From contig OX639992.1 of the NCBI GenBank assembly GCA_951828515.1, positions 4,318,217 through 4,382,216 on the forward strand: a stretch of 64,000 bases of DNA. The letters run 5' to 3'. The number at the start of each line of letters is the position of its first letter. The first letter of the stretch is position 1. A program made the translations under genes and the position numbers. The notes beneath the pieces were generated by a model, which saw only the letters and a list, made by a program, of their open reading frames with translations, was not told the origin of the DNA and searched no databases. This DNA is from an uncultured Poribacteria bacterium (lineage in GTDB: Bacteria > Poribacteria > WGA-4E > WGA-3G). Of this stretch, positions 21,072 to 31,493 are shown piece after piece.

Positions 21072-21872
21072 TCACGGTTTGGTATCGGTGTTAACAGGCG
21101 GTTCCTCGTTGTTAATAAACCGTTCAATCGTGTTAATTGTTGCTGGACTCGTACGGAAGTCGGCAACCCACGGTTCACGGAAGTATGCCTGCTTGTCACG
21201 CGGTAGCGCGGAGATTACTTCGGGCGGAGTCTTCAACCGATGCCAGTGGGTCGCGAGATGCGCGTAGGCATTTAGAACTGCTACACGCGGTGCTTCTCGT
21301 TGCCAAACAGGACCCGCATGACACAGATTTTCTGTAAAGAAGATCGCACTGCCTGCTGGGCATTCATACGACATCAGGAACGGACTCCGTTTCGCCTCCT
21401 CTAACGACATGTGATCGGGATGCATCGGGAAGTTGGACTTATGACTGCCCGCGATGAAATGCGTGGCACCGTCCTTTTTGGTGACATCTGTGAGTTCAAA
21501 GACGACGCGCACCATTCCCGCGTGAATCCGTCCGTTATTGAACCGATACCCGAAAATCGGATCGCCTTGCTGCGGTCCGCCACCGTGAAGCCCCCCGTGT
21601 TCCTGTCCTTTTTCACGCCAGACGGAGGAGCAGTTCTCCAATCGAACATCGGGCCCGATGATTTCGTGCAAGACATCGAGCACCTTCGGATGGTCGATGA
21701 GGACATTCGCCGGACCACCGGGGACGGCGCGGTGCTCTGGTGGTAAAGACTCCGGCTCGTGATGTATCCGTTCGATCTGTTCAACAATTGCTGCCACTTC
21801 GTCGCGTTCAAGGATAGCAGGGCGAACAAGAAATCCGCTCAAATCGAATCGAAATTTTTCTTCGTCGGTCAT
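21072..21872 (-). CDS. Phytanoyl-CoA dioxygenase (PhyH) family protein 1
   Basis: Predicted Fe(II)/2-oxoglutarate-dependent oxygenase fold; substrate unknown. Start ATG 21872 (MTDEEKFRFDLSGF) is preceded by GAAGGAG; an upstream ATG at 21965 has no such signal. The 266-residue protein opens with the RFDLSGFLVRP block typical of the family. H96 lies in GLHGGG where the metal-binding HxD would be expected, so the Asp is replaced by Gly. A distal His sits in NLCHAGP (H185) with a following Arg at 196 that could bind 2-oxoglutarate. The altered facial triad means a non-oxygenase or halogenase-like role cannot be excluded. It faces the giant adhesin convergently. Confidence 0.82.
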   Translation of the reverse strand: MTDEEKFRFDLSGFLVRPAILERDEVAAIVEQIERIHHEPESLPPEHRAVPGGPANVLIDHPKVLDVLHEIIGPDVRLENCSSVWREKGQEHGGLHGGGPQQGDPIFGYRFNNGRIHAGMVRVVFELTDVTKKDGATHFIAGSHKSNFPMHPDHMSLEEAKRSPFLMSYECPAGSAIFFTENLCHAGPVWQREAPRVAVLNAYAHLATHWHRLKTPPEVISALPRDKQAYFREPWVADFRTSPATINTIERFINNEEPPVNTDTKP

Positions 21873-22106
21873 AGGTTTAGCATCTCCTTCATAGGTTCTT
21901 CTGAGATAGGATGGACACAGTTTACCCTTTCCGTACAGGCTTTCGTTTGTAGTAGCGCAATTCATTGCGCTTTCTCTGGGAATATCCGTTTAATGTCAGC
22001 ATGAACTCCAAATCTGCGTAAGTCCTGTGAGATAGAGAAGTATAATATGTTTCCGTTTTCTCTGTGAGATTTCTTTTCCAGACGGCACCGAAATTTTAGA
22101 ACGTGT

Positions 22107-22622
22107 CTACCCACTCAAAACTGCGGCCAGGTTCTTGGCTTGACCACATTTACCTTTCTTGATTGCAACAGTTTGGCGGTGAAAACGTATCTTAGCACGT
22201 TCGAGTTTGTAACGTTGAGATTTATCTATCCCTTTACCATGGAACAAGGCAGGAATGCATACGATTTCGAGCGACTGTAATGCCATTGTCGCGGGTTCAG
22301 GCAATTTCCCAAGTACCTCCGTGACGAAATCAGCTGCGCCTTGCAATTGTCCGGTTACCTCTGATGCTTTGAAGGTGCCGCTCTTGAGTTCGATGAGCAC
22401 AACAACCAGTCGGTTTTGGGATGGATTCCCGCAGAAGAGAACATAGTCACATCGTTTCGTGCGCATTTGTTGCTGTTCAAACTCACATTCAAGGTTTACG
22501 ATAATCCGAGTAGAGGGGGTGCCAGTTAAGTATACACGACACCCATCTCCACGACAGGATTTGCTAAGACATTCTTCATTTACCTGCTTCCCGATTTCTG
22601 CGAGAAGCTCTTTTAATCCCAC
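22107..22622 (-). CDS. Small PD-(D/E)XK-like nuclease candidate, partner of the adjacent ATPase
   Basis: 171 residues, not recognised as a named family. Seen: D59 in RCDYVLF, then E78-x-K80 in VVLIELKSG and Q92 in GQLQGAADF. This D-(18)-ExK-Q arrangement matches the PD-(D/E)XK nuclease active site. Four Cys (C18, C23, C28, C46) lie in the N-terminal part and could be a metal site. It begins 6 nt after the ATPase stop (22629), so the two are surely co-transcribed. By analogy to ATPase + nuclease defence pairs (Septu, PARIS), it may be the effector. That role is inference; the catalytic motif is seen. Confidence 0.6.
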   Translation of the reverse strand: MGLKELLAEIGKQVNEECLSKSCRGDGCRVYLTGTPSTRIIVNLECEFEQQQMRTKRCDYVLFCGNPSQNRLVVVLIELKSGTFKASEVTGQLQGAADFVTEVLGKLPEPATMALQSLEIVCIPALFHGKGIDKSQRYKLERAKIRFHRQTVAIKKGKCGQAKNLAAVLSG

Positions 22623-22628
22623 TCGTTG

Positions 22629-24074
22629 CTACTCCTTGTTGACTTTCTCAAGTAGGTCTTGGAGGTTAACCGACCGGTCATAGAGTTTATCAGCCACATC
22701 TTCGTAATCTTTCGGTTCTATACCTTCGGTAGGGTCAAACGGAATCTGTTTCACTATCCCATCCTCTTGGAACCACCATGTACCTACTTCTTCTGGAAGC
22801 AGCCAGTGTATTGATTCCATCTTTTTCACCTGCGGTACACCTTTTCTCTTGAGATCGCCTATCCGAATCAGATTCGCAATTTCTTTGAGTAACCAGTCGC
22901 TGTGCGTTGTCACAACCACCCGTACACCAGCGCGGACTAAGCCAGCAAGGGTTAATGCTATTTCTGTTTGCGCACCGGGGTGTAAGTGTGCCTCCGGTTC
23001 TTCAATGATGAGTGTAACGCCAGGATGGATGCCACTACGGAGAAGAAGCACGACCGGCGCAAGTTCGGACACCATGGATGCCGCACGTGTGAGACGTACC
23101 TCTTCTCCCATCTCGCGTGGGCGATAAAGAAAATCCGGATATCCACTCGGGGCAGGTTTTATTAGAATCTGCCCCGCGAGCACGTCGGATTCTAATGCAT
23201 CAGCAAGGTGCTGCATCTCTTCGTCAGGTTCTTCGGATTTTTCGTAGAGGATAAGTTGTTTCATAAAGTCTGCAACAATCCCTGAAAACGTTGGAACCTC
23301 TAAGGGCGTGAGACCTCCACGAGTCGCACGCTCAATCAGTGAACTGGCTATTACTCGATGACTCTGCATAATTCCACTTCGGGCCGCCGGTAAGTAGGCC
23401 CTGTCTTCTGCATATCTGCTTAATTCAAGGGCAAGCGCAATGTATAGATCGCTAATGTCAAGTTTCTCCGTTGACATTACCCATTCTTTGGATTGGATGG
23501 CTAAATTCTCGTTAACCGATCCGCGTACTGTAAGGTCTGATTCAAAGGCCTTCAAGTTAAAATCCCACAGTTTTTGGTTTTCCTCGCTGACTTCCAGAGC
23601 GACTGTCATTTCATCACGTTGACCGTCTTTTAGCCGAATCAGATCCGTAATTGAATTAAGATCGAAGCAACGTTTGAGCTCGGTCCTGAGACTTTCTGGA
23701 TCTTTGATTTCTGACTGTAACATGTCACAGATTTCCTGTGGTAAGTCAGAAAACTTGAGGGACCGACTAGATGTATTTAGTTTTTCGAGAACAGCACTAA
23801 TGTCAGCATTGATCCGACGGAGCGATTCGTACAGACCCAAGGGGCCCATTTGTCTAGGTCGTCCTGGTAATCGAGAAAAACCGTTAAAAATGCCGTGTAA
23901 CGCATAGATAAGGGTGGAGAAATAGGTTTTTCCTGTGTTACTTGGACCTACAAACACCGTCAAAGGATGAAGGTTTATTGTAGCTTCTGCTATCGGACCG
24001 AAATTCTTGACAGCAATTTCAACATTCGGGGGGCTTGGCATTTCTGGTGTTTCAGGCGTTTTTGTTTTGCTCAT
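22629..24074 (-). CDS. AAA/OLD-like ATPase of a candidate two-gene defence module
   Basis: 481-residue ABC/SMC-like single-protein ATPase of the AAA_15/AAA_21 type. Walker A GPSNTGKT at 43-50 follows the family opening VEIAVKNFGPI. A long insert is followed by a signature-like block RAASMVSELAPV (330-341), Walker B LIIEEPEAHLHP (355-366) and a switch His in VTTHSDW (391). No TOPRIM domain follows, unlike full OLD nucleases, so nuclease activity would have to come from the neighbour at 22107-22622. Start ATG 24074 overlaps the TGA of the upstream DUF1611 gene (ATGA), implying translational coupling. The module reads DUF1611-ATPase-nuclease. Confidence 0.8.
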   Translation of the reverse strand: MSKTKTPETPEMPSPPNVEIAVKNFGPIAEATINLHPLTVFVGPSNTGKTYFSTLIYALHGIFNGFSRLPGRPRQMGPLGLYESLRRINADISAVLEKLNTSSRSLKFSDLPQEICDMLQSEIKDPESLRTELKRCFDLNSITDLIRLKDGQRDEMTVALEVSEENQKLWDFNLKAFESDLTVRGSVNENLAIQSKEWVMSTEKLDISDLYIALALELSRYAEDRAYLPAARSGIMQSHRVIASSLIERATRGGLTPLEVPTFSGIVADFMKQLILYEKSEEPDEEMQHLADALESDVLAGQILIKPAPSGYPDFLYRPREMGEEVRLTRAASMVSELAPVVLLLRSGIHPGVTLIIEEPEAHLHPGAQTEIALTLAGLVRAGVRVVVTTHSDWLLKEIANLIRIGDLKRKGVPQVKKMESIHWLLPEEVGTWWFQEDGIVKQIPFDPTEGIEPKDYEDVADKLYDRSVNLQDLLEKVNKE

Positions 24075-25147
24075 TGGAATTTCTCCCTATTTTCTCTGTG
24101 TGTTTTTTGAACAGCGTCAACCAATTTATCCGCACCGAACCGCACGACATCCGTTGCAGGTAACCCTGTCTCTGCCTCCGCTGCGATGATCGCCTCACGC
24201 GCCGCTGCCTCGGACAGGTCGAAACAATTCAACGCCAATCCGATCACTTTGGCAGGCTTGATCGGTGCCGCCATCGCTTCGTATTGCGCTATCATCTCAG
24301 GAACCGGTGGCAACGGCACTGTATACCGAGCAACTGTATCCCGAGAGGGTTGATGGCAAAATATCATCGCATCTGGTAGACTGCCATGGAGTAAGCTTAA
24401 CGTCACGCCGGAATACCCCGGATGTACAAGTGATCCCTGTCCTTCAACGATAAGGAGCGAGTGATCTTTCGCACCCGCAAGCACGATCTGTTCCGCGGCA
24501 CCGGCGGTAAAATCAGAGACAACTGCATCGATCGCAATGCCCCAGCCCCATACCATAATCCCGTTTTGCCCTGTTGGACAGAATTCTGCATCCAAACCAC
24601 GTTCGCGTGCCGTACGCGTAACCTCTATACCGGATAACATTTTACCGACGCGGCAATCTGAACCCACGGTGAGGATGACTGTGGCATCGACAGCATCGGC
24701 TTTGCACGTGGCAACGGGTAGATCTGCAGGCGGTTTCCGGGCATCCCATAACAGCACATCGTGTGCCGCAGCGAGTTCTGTGAGTTCTGCATCTTCACTC
24801 AGGAATTGGTGCAAGCCGCTCATAACGTGGAGTCGATTGTGTATCGCTTCATGGAGGATTGCGCGCCAAGCGTGCGGTAATTCACCACCGGGTGGAGCAA
24901 TACCGATAGCGAGCATGGTCGGCTCAAACTGCATCGCCTCGGCGAGATCCCGGACAACAGGAATACCCTTCCCAATCTCGATGATTTCGCTGGTGTCTCG
25001 TCCCGCGTTTGCCCTATCGATAACGGCGACGACGTTCTCAGGGAGATAGCGGACTAAGACCGTAGCGGTTTTCGATTCGAGGATGCCGAATGAACCTTCA
25101 GCAAGAATCACGATTCTATGTAATTTCGGTTGTAATTGCTTTAGCAT
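24071..25147 (-). CDS. DUF1611 (DgcN-like) P-loop protein
   Basis: Member of the DUF1611 family, whose characterised relative DgcN is linked to D-glutamate catabolism as an N-acyltransferase. I chose ATG 25147 (MLKQLQPKLHRIVILAEG) because family members begin a few residues before this RxVIxAEG strand; an in-frame ATG at 25213 exists and neither start has a clear SD. The N-terminal part is Rossmann-like (GKGIPVVRDLAEA). The second half carries a P-loop-like GSDCRVGK and the block FCPTGQNGIMVWGWG typical of the family. The stop overlaps the ATPase start by 4 nt. No DgcA-type partner enzyme is in view, so the association with an ATPase-nuclease pair is odd. Confidence 0.75.
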   Translation of the reverse strand: MLKQLQPKLHRIVILAEGSFGILESKTATVLVRYLPENVVAVIDRANAGRDTSEIIEIGKGIPVVRDLAEAMQFEPTMLAIGIAPPGGELPHAWRAILHEAIHNRLHVMSGLHQFLSEDAELTELAAAHDVLLWDARKPPADLPVATCKADAVDATVILTVGSDCRVGKMLSGIEVTRTARERGLDAEFCPTGQNGIMVWGWGIAIDAVVSDFTAGAAEQIVLAGAKDHSLLIVEGQGSLVHPGYSGVTLSLLHGSLPDAMIFCHQPSRDTVARYTVPLPPVPEMIAQYEAMAAPIKPAKVIGLALNCFDLSEAAAREAIIAAEAETGLPATDVVRFGADKLVDAVQKTHRENREKFQ

Positions 25148-25219
25148 TTTTTTGTCCGTCGTTTCAGCAGGATAGGATACTTGTAAATTAGCACAAATCG
25201 AAATCAATTTCAAGGGGTA

Positions 25220-25385
25220 GGCAGATAAATTGCTCCTGTAGGAGGGAACTCCGATTCCCGACTCTTGCCGACCGCTGACTGCCGACCGCTATTCTGCTGA
25301 CTGCCGATTGCTGTCTTGCTGATTGCTGTCTTGCTGACGGCTATTCCTGTAGGAGCGAGTTCCACTCGCGATTCTTACCGGATAA
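25220..25385. repeat. Clustered GTAGGAG and CTGACTGC-type degenerate repeats
   Basis: Between two minus-strand genes lie TGTAGGAGGGAACTCC (25233-25248), a quasi-tandem CTGACTGC/CCGACCGC tract (25265-25350), and GTAGGAGCGAGTTCCACTCGC (about 25349). The same tract type occurs near 38835, 41921, 47487 and 56345, and GTAGGAGCGAG near 39269 and 46280. Confidence 0.6.
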
Positions 25386-25388
25386 CTC

Positions 25389-26267
25389 CTATAGAAATTG
25401 ACGCAGATACCTACCACCAAGTGCGAAGCCTTCTAACCCAGGGGCACCGCGATCTTCATTCTCGACGCAAAGGACATAGTCGTAGCCGGATTCCTGGAGC
25501 GCACCGGTAATCGTTCCCCAATTCAATTGTCCGCGCCCGGGCACACGATACTGCCACCACCAGTTCCCTATGATCCCCTGCCGGAACTTCATCTGAGGAC
25601 TGATTTCACAATCCTTCACATCGGCATAATACCATTTGCCGTTGAACATACGGATCGCATCTTCAGCGGGTAGGATACCCATCCAGAGCCAGTGCGATGG
25701 GTCGCAGGAGAGTCCCAGCGAATCCGACGGAATCGCGTCGAGAATTCGTTCCCACATTTCAGGATTACAGGCGATGTTGCCCATACGGACGGCGCAATCA
25801 AGCGCAAGTTGCACGTCTCTCTCTTCGGCGAAGCGGACGACAGGGGTCCACATCTCTTTGAATCGTCCGACGAGTTCAACCGACCTGTCACCGGGGTTAC
25901 CGGGTTCTGAAGAGAACTGTCCATAGAAATGCCAACCTACCGGACTGCCAGCGTAGGTCACCACCACGGGAGCACCGAGGATGTGTGCCGCTTCGATCGC
26001 TTGCATCAGTGCGTCGCGCGCGTCATCCCGTATTTCTGGATCATCGTCAAGAAGGTTACAATGCGCAGTTATGGCAGCGAGATAGATACCGTGGGCATCC
26101 AAAATTTCCTTGACCGCTTCGCCGCCAGATTGTATAATGGCACTCGGTTCGACAACGCCGGTGGCGTTCGGACGGATCGCGTCAAATCCGTTGACTTTTG
26201 CCCACGCTGCACATTCGGCAAGGCTCCAACCGCCATTGCCAGCACTCGTACTGAAACTTAAATCCAT
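25389..26267 (-). CDS. Sugar-phosphate isomerase/epimerase family (xylose isomerase-like TIM barrel)
   Basis: 292 residues, AP_endonuc_2 / xylose-isomerase-like TIM barrel, probably acting on a sugar, inositol or keto-polyol with a divalent metal. Typical strand-end residues are visible: an Asn/Thr-rich first strand (MDLSFSTSAGNGGW), HCNLLDDD, VVVTYAG, LALDCAV, LGLSCDPSH (candidate metal ligands D and H), ADVKDCE and LCVENED near the end. It is cytoplasmic with no signal peptide. The start at 26267 is preceded by AAAAGGAAAAATC. It diverges from the Nth-like gene at 26302, so the 34-bp gap must hold both start regions. Substrate cannot be deduced. Confidence 0.85.
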   Translation of the reverse strand: MDLSFSTSAGNGGWSLAECAAWAKVNGFDAIRPNATGVVEPSAIIQSGGEAVKEILDAHGIYLAAITAHCNLLDDDPEIRDDARDALMQAIEAAHILGAPVVVTYAGSPVGWHFYGQFSSEPGNPGDRSVELVGRFKEMWTPVVRFAEERDVQLALDCAVRMGNIACNPEMWERILDAIPSDSLGLSCDPSHWLWMGILPAEDAIRMFNGKWYYADVKDCEISPQMKFRQGIIGNWWWQYRVPGRGQLNWGTITGALQESGYDYVLCVENEDRGAPGLEGFALGGRYLRQFL

Positions 26268-26301
26268 GATTTTTCCTTTTTGGTGAAGGGACTTTCTGCG
26301 T

Positions 26302-26979
26302 ATGCAAATTTTATGTGAAGGAAATATTACCGAAAAACTGTTTACACTCTATAATCAACTGCTCGCGCAACACGGGAACCGTAAATGGTGGCCCGCAGAC
26401 ACACCGTTTGAAGTGGCACTCGGTGCAATTCTAACACAAGCGACTTCGTGGCGCAACGTCGAAAAAGCGATGGAGAATCTCAAAGGGGCTGATGCTTTTA
26501 CGGCTGAAGGGATAGCATCTATCAGTCAAGCCTCTTTGGAACGCCTGATCCGACCCTCACGCTACTTTCGTATGAAGGCACAAAAGGTGCGTGCTTATGT
26601 GGAACATATCGAAGAACGTCCCATGCACGTGATGTTCACGCAAGATGTCCCTGAATTGCGTGAAGAACTGCTCTCCATCTACGGTGTCGGTCCTGAAACA
26701 GCGGATACGATTATCCTTTACGCCGCTGGCAAACCGAGTTTTGTTGTTGATTCCTATACCTATAGGCTTTTCTCACGGCTGGGATGGGTTACAGGAAATT
26801 ACAACTATGACAAGCTTCGTGCGTTGTTTATGGACAACCTTCCCCACGATGTTGACCTATTCAACGAATACCATGCACTAATTGTTGGACACGGTGCAAG
26901 AATCTGCCACAAGAAGACACCGAATTGCCAGGAGTGTCGTTTACAAACATCGTGTGCATATTACCAGTCGTCTGAATGA
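26302..26979 (+). CDS. Endonuclease III-related HhH-GPD DNA glycosylase with [4Fe-4S] cluster
   Basis: 225 residues. Helix-hairpin-helix SIYGVGPETADTIILYA (125-141) is followed by the catalytic Asp in VVDSYTYRL (D150). The C-terminus has CxxxxxxCxxCxxxxxC (CHKKTPNCQECRLQTSC), the canonical Nth/MutY iron-sulfur spacing. The Lys that makes Nth a bifunctional lyase falls on E132 here (GVGPETA instead of GVGRKTA). This points to a monofunctional glycosylase or a sub-family with changed specificity. The N-terminal block HGNRKWWPADTPFEVALGAI is typical of the endonuclease III-related group. Likely role: base-excision repair. Confidence 0.9.
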   Translation: MQILCEGNITEKLFTLYNQLLAQHGNRKWWPADTPFEVALGAILTQATSWRNVEKAMENLKGADAFTAEGIASISQASLERLIRPSRYFRMKAQKVRAYVEHIEERPMHVMFTQDVPELREELLSIYGVGPETADTIILYAAGKPSFVVDSYTYRLFSRLGWVTGNYNYDKLRALFMDNLPHDVDLFNEYHALIVGHGARICHKKTPNCQECRLQTSCAYYQSSE

Positions 26980-27096
26980 GAATATGAGGTGTGCACCAAC
27001 TTACGACACCGGGGGGATAGTTTGAGATTCGAATAAAGTATATTCGATTGTAGGGGCAGTCCTTGTGGCTGCCCTCTTAAAATTCTCGGCGTGTTG

Positions 27097-29106
<2,010 letters not shown>

Positions 29107-29176
29107 TTATCCGGTTTTAGAAGGGCTTCTAAAAATTTTAAACAACCTGGACCGGTCGCAAATACATCTATTTGCG

Positions 29177-30607
29177 TCATTGGGTATGTACTGATAAATC
29201 GCTTGCGATCGTTAATCGTCTCTGACGTGTAAAGGTACGTGGACGCGTGAACCCTTCGCCTGTCGGTCCCGCGATAGTCATCGCGAGGTAGCCTTCGCCT
29301 TCTAATCCGCAGGAAGAGTAAGAAGGTGCGTTAATGACTGTAACGCTACAGTCCATTGCCTTTGTGAACTGCGTAATGCGTTTGGTGTTGTTTGTGTGAA
29401 GCACTGCGGTGTGCCCACGTCCACCTTCTGCTCTGACCGCGCCTGCCAATGCCTCATCGAAGTCGCGACAACGAACGACGGGCAGAATCGGCATCAGATA
29501 TTCGTTAATGACGAACCCATGATCCGCTGGTACCTCAACAACGATTGCAACTGTCTGTGGGGGTGCTGTGATACCGGCGGCGTTTAAAATGGTCAACGCA
29601 TCTTTGCCGATGTACTCCTTGTTTGATTCCTCTTTTTCTGTGACAACCGCCTCTAATGCCTGAAGCTGGCTCACATTGAGTAGATGCCCGCCATTCCGTG
29701 TTAACTCCTGAACTGTTTCGTTTGCTACGGAATCGATAACGAAAAGTGCTTTCTCACCGATACAGAGCAGATTGTTGTCAAAACTTGTGCCGGCAATGAC
29801 ATGTTCCGCTGCCTGCTGAACATCCGCTGTTTCGTCAATGATTGCAGGCGGATTGCCGGGTCCAGCGGCGACTGTCTTTTTACCGCTTGAGAGTGCAGTC
29901 CGGACGACGGACGCGCCACCTGTCGCAACGAGCATAGCGATGTCAGGATGCTCCATGATCTCCTTTGCTGTTCGCAGACTGGCGTTCGCAACCGAAGTAA
30001 GTAAGTTAGCAGGACCCCCTGCCTTGACGATTGCTTCGTTGATGACGTGCATCGTTTCTTCGGTGCAGTCGCGCGCATTCGGGTGCGGGCTGAACACAAC
30101 AGAATTCCCTGCTGATAGCATTATAATCGCATGGTTAATTACCGTTGAGGTCGGATTCGTGGTAGGGGTGATCGAGTTGATAACGCCGAAAGGAACATAT
30201 TCGATGAGAAGTGTTCCAGAATCGCCCGATACCGCCTCAGACAGAAGGTCATCCACACCCGGTGAGAGTGTTACCGCCCCCTCATTCTTCATCACCTTAT
30301 GTGCCGCATCCCCCATATTTGTGTCTTGTACTGCCAAGTCCGCAAGACGTTTCGCGTTCGCGAGTGATACCTCTTTGATCGCTTTGATGATCTCGCGCCT
30401 TTTGGCAAACCCAAGTTTGACAAGTGCTTTCTGTGCCGTTTGTGCGGCTGCGATAGCCTCTGCCGCTGTCCCAAAAACGCCTGCTCGCGAGGAGGAACTC
30501 ACCCCCACGGACGTAACTGGCTGTGTTGCGACTGGTCTGTCTTGTTGGAGTGTTCTTAAGACTTGGGAGACAATTTCTTCAATCTGTTTTTCGTCAATTT
30601 GTGCCAT
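29177..30607 (-). CDS. Acylating aldehyde dehydrogenase of a bacterial microcompartment (EutE/PduP-like)
   Basis: CoA-acylating aldehyde dehydrogenase: aldehyde + CoA + NAD+ to acyl-CoA. 476 residues. An N-terminal amphipathic segment (KQIEEIVSQVLRTLQQ) followed by a flexible linker is the classic encapsulation peptide of PduP/EutE. Catalytic Cys lies in NNLLCIGEKALFV and the nucleotide-binding loop in MLVATGGASVV. Start ATG 30607 has GGAGGG upstream. It lies 168 nt downstream of the BMC-H shell gene on the same strand. The short hairpin between them (about 30733-30771) may set their ratio. The upstream aldehyde-producing enzyme is not in this window. Confidence 0.92.
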   Translation of the reverse strand: MAQIDEKQIEEIVSQVLRTLQQDRPVATQPVTSVGVSSSSRAGVFGTAAEAIAAAQTAQKALVKLGFAKRREIIKAIKEVSLANAKRLADLAVQDTNMGDAAHKVMKNEGAVTLSPGVDDLLSEAVSGDSGTLLIEYVPFGVINSITPTTNPTSTVINHAIIMLSAGNSVVFSPHPNARDCTEETMHVINEAIVKAGGPANLLTSVANASLRTAKEIMEHPDIAMLVATGGASVVRTALSSGKKTVAAGPGNPPAIIDETADVQQAAEHVIAGTSFDNNLLCIGEKALFVIDSVANETVQELTRNGGHLLNVSQLQALEAVVTEKEESNKEYIGKDALTILNAAGITAPPQTVAIVVEVPADHGFVINEYLMPILPVVRCRDFDEALAGAVRAEGGRGHTAVLHTNNTKRITQFTKAMDCSVTVINAPSYSSCGLEGEGYLAMTIAGPTGEGFTRPRTFTRQRRLTIASDLSVHTQ

Positions 30608-30732
30608 TCAGCCCTCCAATACCTCGTTGCGCAGGGCGCGCTACGGGAACACATGCTGAACCACTAATGGATCCAGACGATAGATATAGACCCTGTGGCA
30701 GGGCAACGTGTTCTCTACTAAAGCGGTGTAGG

Positions 30733-30771
30733 GTTGGGGTACGAAAGCCATCCCTCACCCTACAAAATTTC
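30733..30771. repeat. Inverted repeat between shell gene and aldehyde dehydrogenase
   Basis: TGTAGGGTTGGGG and CCCTCACCCTACA flank a short loop. There is no strong T-tract on the minus strand, so it is more likely an mRNA-stability or attenuating hairpin than a full terminator. Confidence 0.4.
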
Positions 30772-30775
30772 CGAT

Positions 30776-31075
30776 TTATTTGCTGCTACTCTTGGCTGCA
30801 GAATTCCCGCCAAGAATGGCTTCCACATCTGAATGTGGGCGAGGGATGACATGCACCGACACTAATTCGCCGACTGCTTTCGCCGCTTCTGCGCCAGCAT
30901 CTGTCGCAGCTTGCACCGCACCGACATCTCCACGGACCAAAACAGTGACAAAACCGCCACCTACCTGTTCTTTTCCGACCAATTTGACGTTTGCAGCTTT
31001 CACCATGGTGTCAGCAGCTTCGACCGCACCAACGAGTCCACGTGTTTCAACCATTCCTAATGCTTCATTGCTCAT
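30776..31075 (-). CDS. Bacterial microcompartment shell protein, BMC-H (EutM/PduA-like)
   Basis: 99 residues, a single BMC domain. It opens with [21 protein letters not shown], the conserved first strand-helix, followed by [21 protein letters not shown] and the [13 protein letters not shown] helix. Family members form hexameric tiles with a central metabolite pore. ATG 31075 has AAGGAG 7 nt upstream. A C-terminal Ser/Lys tail (SAAKSSSK) follows the domain. Together with the aldehyde dehydrogenase it makes a two-gene locus lacking pentameric (BMC-P) and trimeric (BMC-T) shell genes. Those must be elsewhere if a closed shell is made. Confidence 0.95.
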   Translation of the reverse strand: MSNEALGMVETRGLVGAVEAADTMVKAANVKLVGKEQVGGGFVTVLVRGDVGAVQAATDAGAEAAKAVGELVSVHVIPRPHSDVEAILGGNSAAKSSSK

Positions 31076-31493
31076 GTAGTTAGCTCCTTATCTGTGAAAA
31101 TAGAATACGAGGCACCGTCCGGCGTACCACCGATGTCTGTTGTTAGGTTGGCCATAGCCTCGGTACGCACAGCGTCCCCTTAATCAAATATGCTCGTTAA
31201 TAATGATACTACAAAATTCGCATTTCTGCAAGTCAAATTTTTAATATCATCAGGATAGGTGTGGAGGTTTAATCCAATGTACTTTTCGATTTTGTCTTGA
31301 CTTTTAATCGGAATTCTGCTAAAATATATTAAAGTATTGACGCAAGTCGATTAAAAACTTTTTTAAGCGGAATCTGAAGCACCTCATTGTCTTGTCGCGT
31401 GAAGGGGGGTTGCGTGGATTCAGACGAATTAAATTTCGGAGAAACTTGTAAAACAAAAATTTCTATTGGAACGTCAACGAAGGAGAACTCATT
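31076..31493. other. Divergent intergenic region between BMC-H and citrate-synthase-like gene
   Basis: 418 bp with no gene. It holds the plus-strand promoter at 31297-31325 and an ~170-nt leader. No repeat-family member was recognised in it, unlike most other gaps in the window. Confidence 0.6.
31297..31325 (+). promoter_or_regulatory. Sigma70-like promoter for the citrate-synthase-like gene
   Basis: TTGACT (31297-31302), 17-bp spacer, TAAAAT (31320-31325). Confidence 0.55.
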
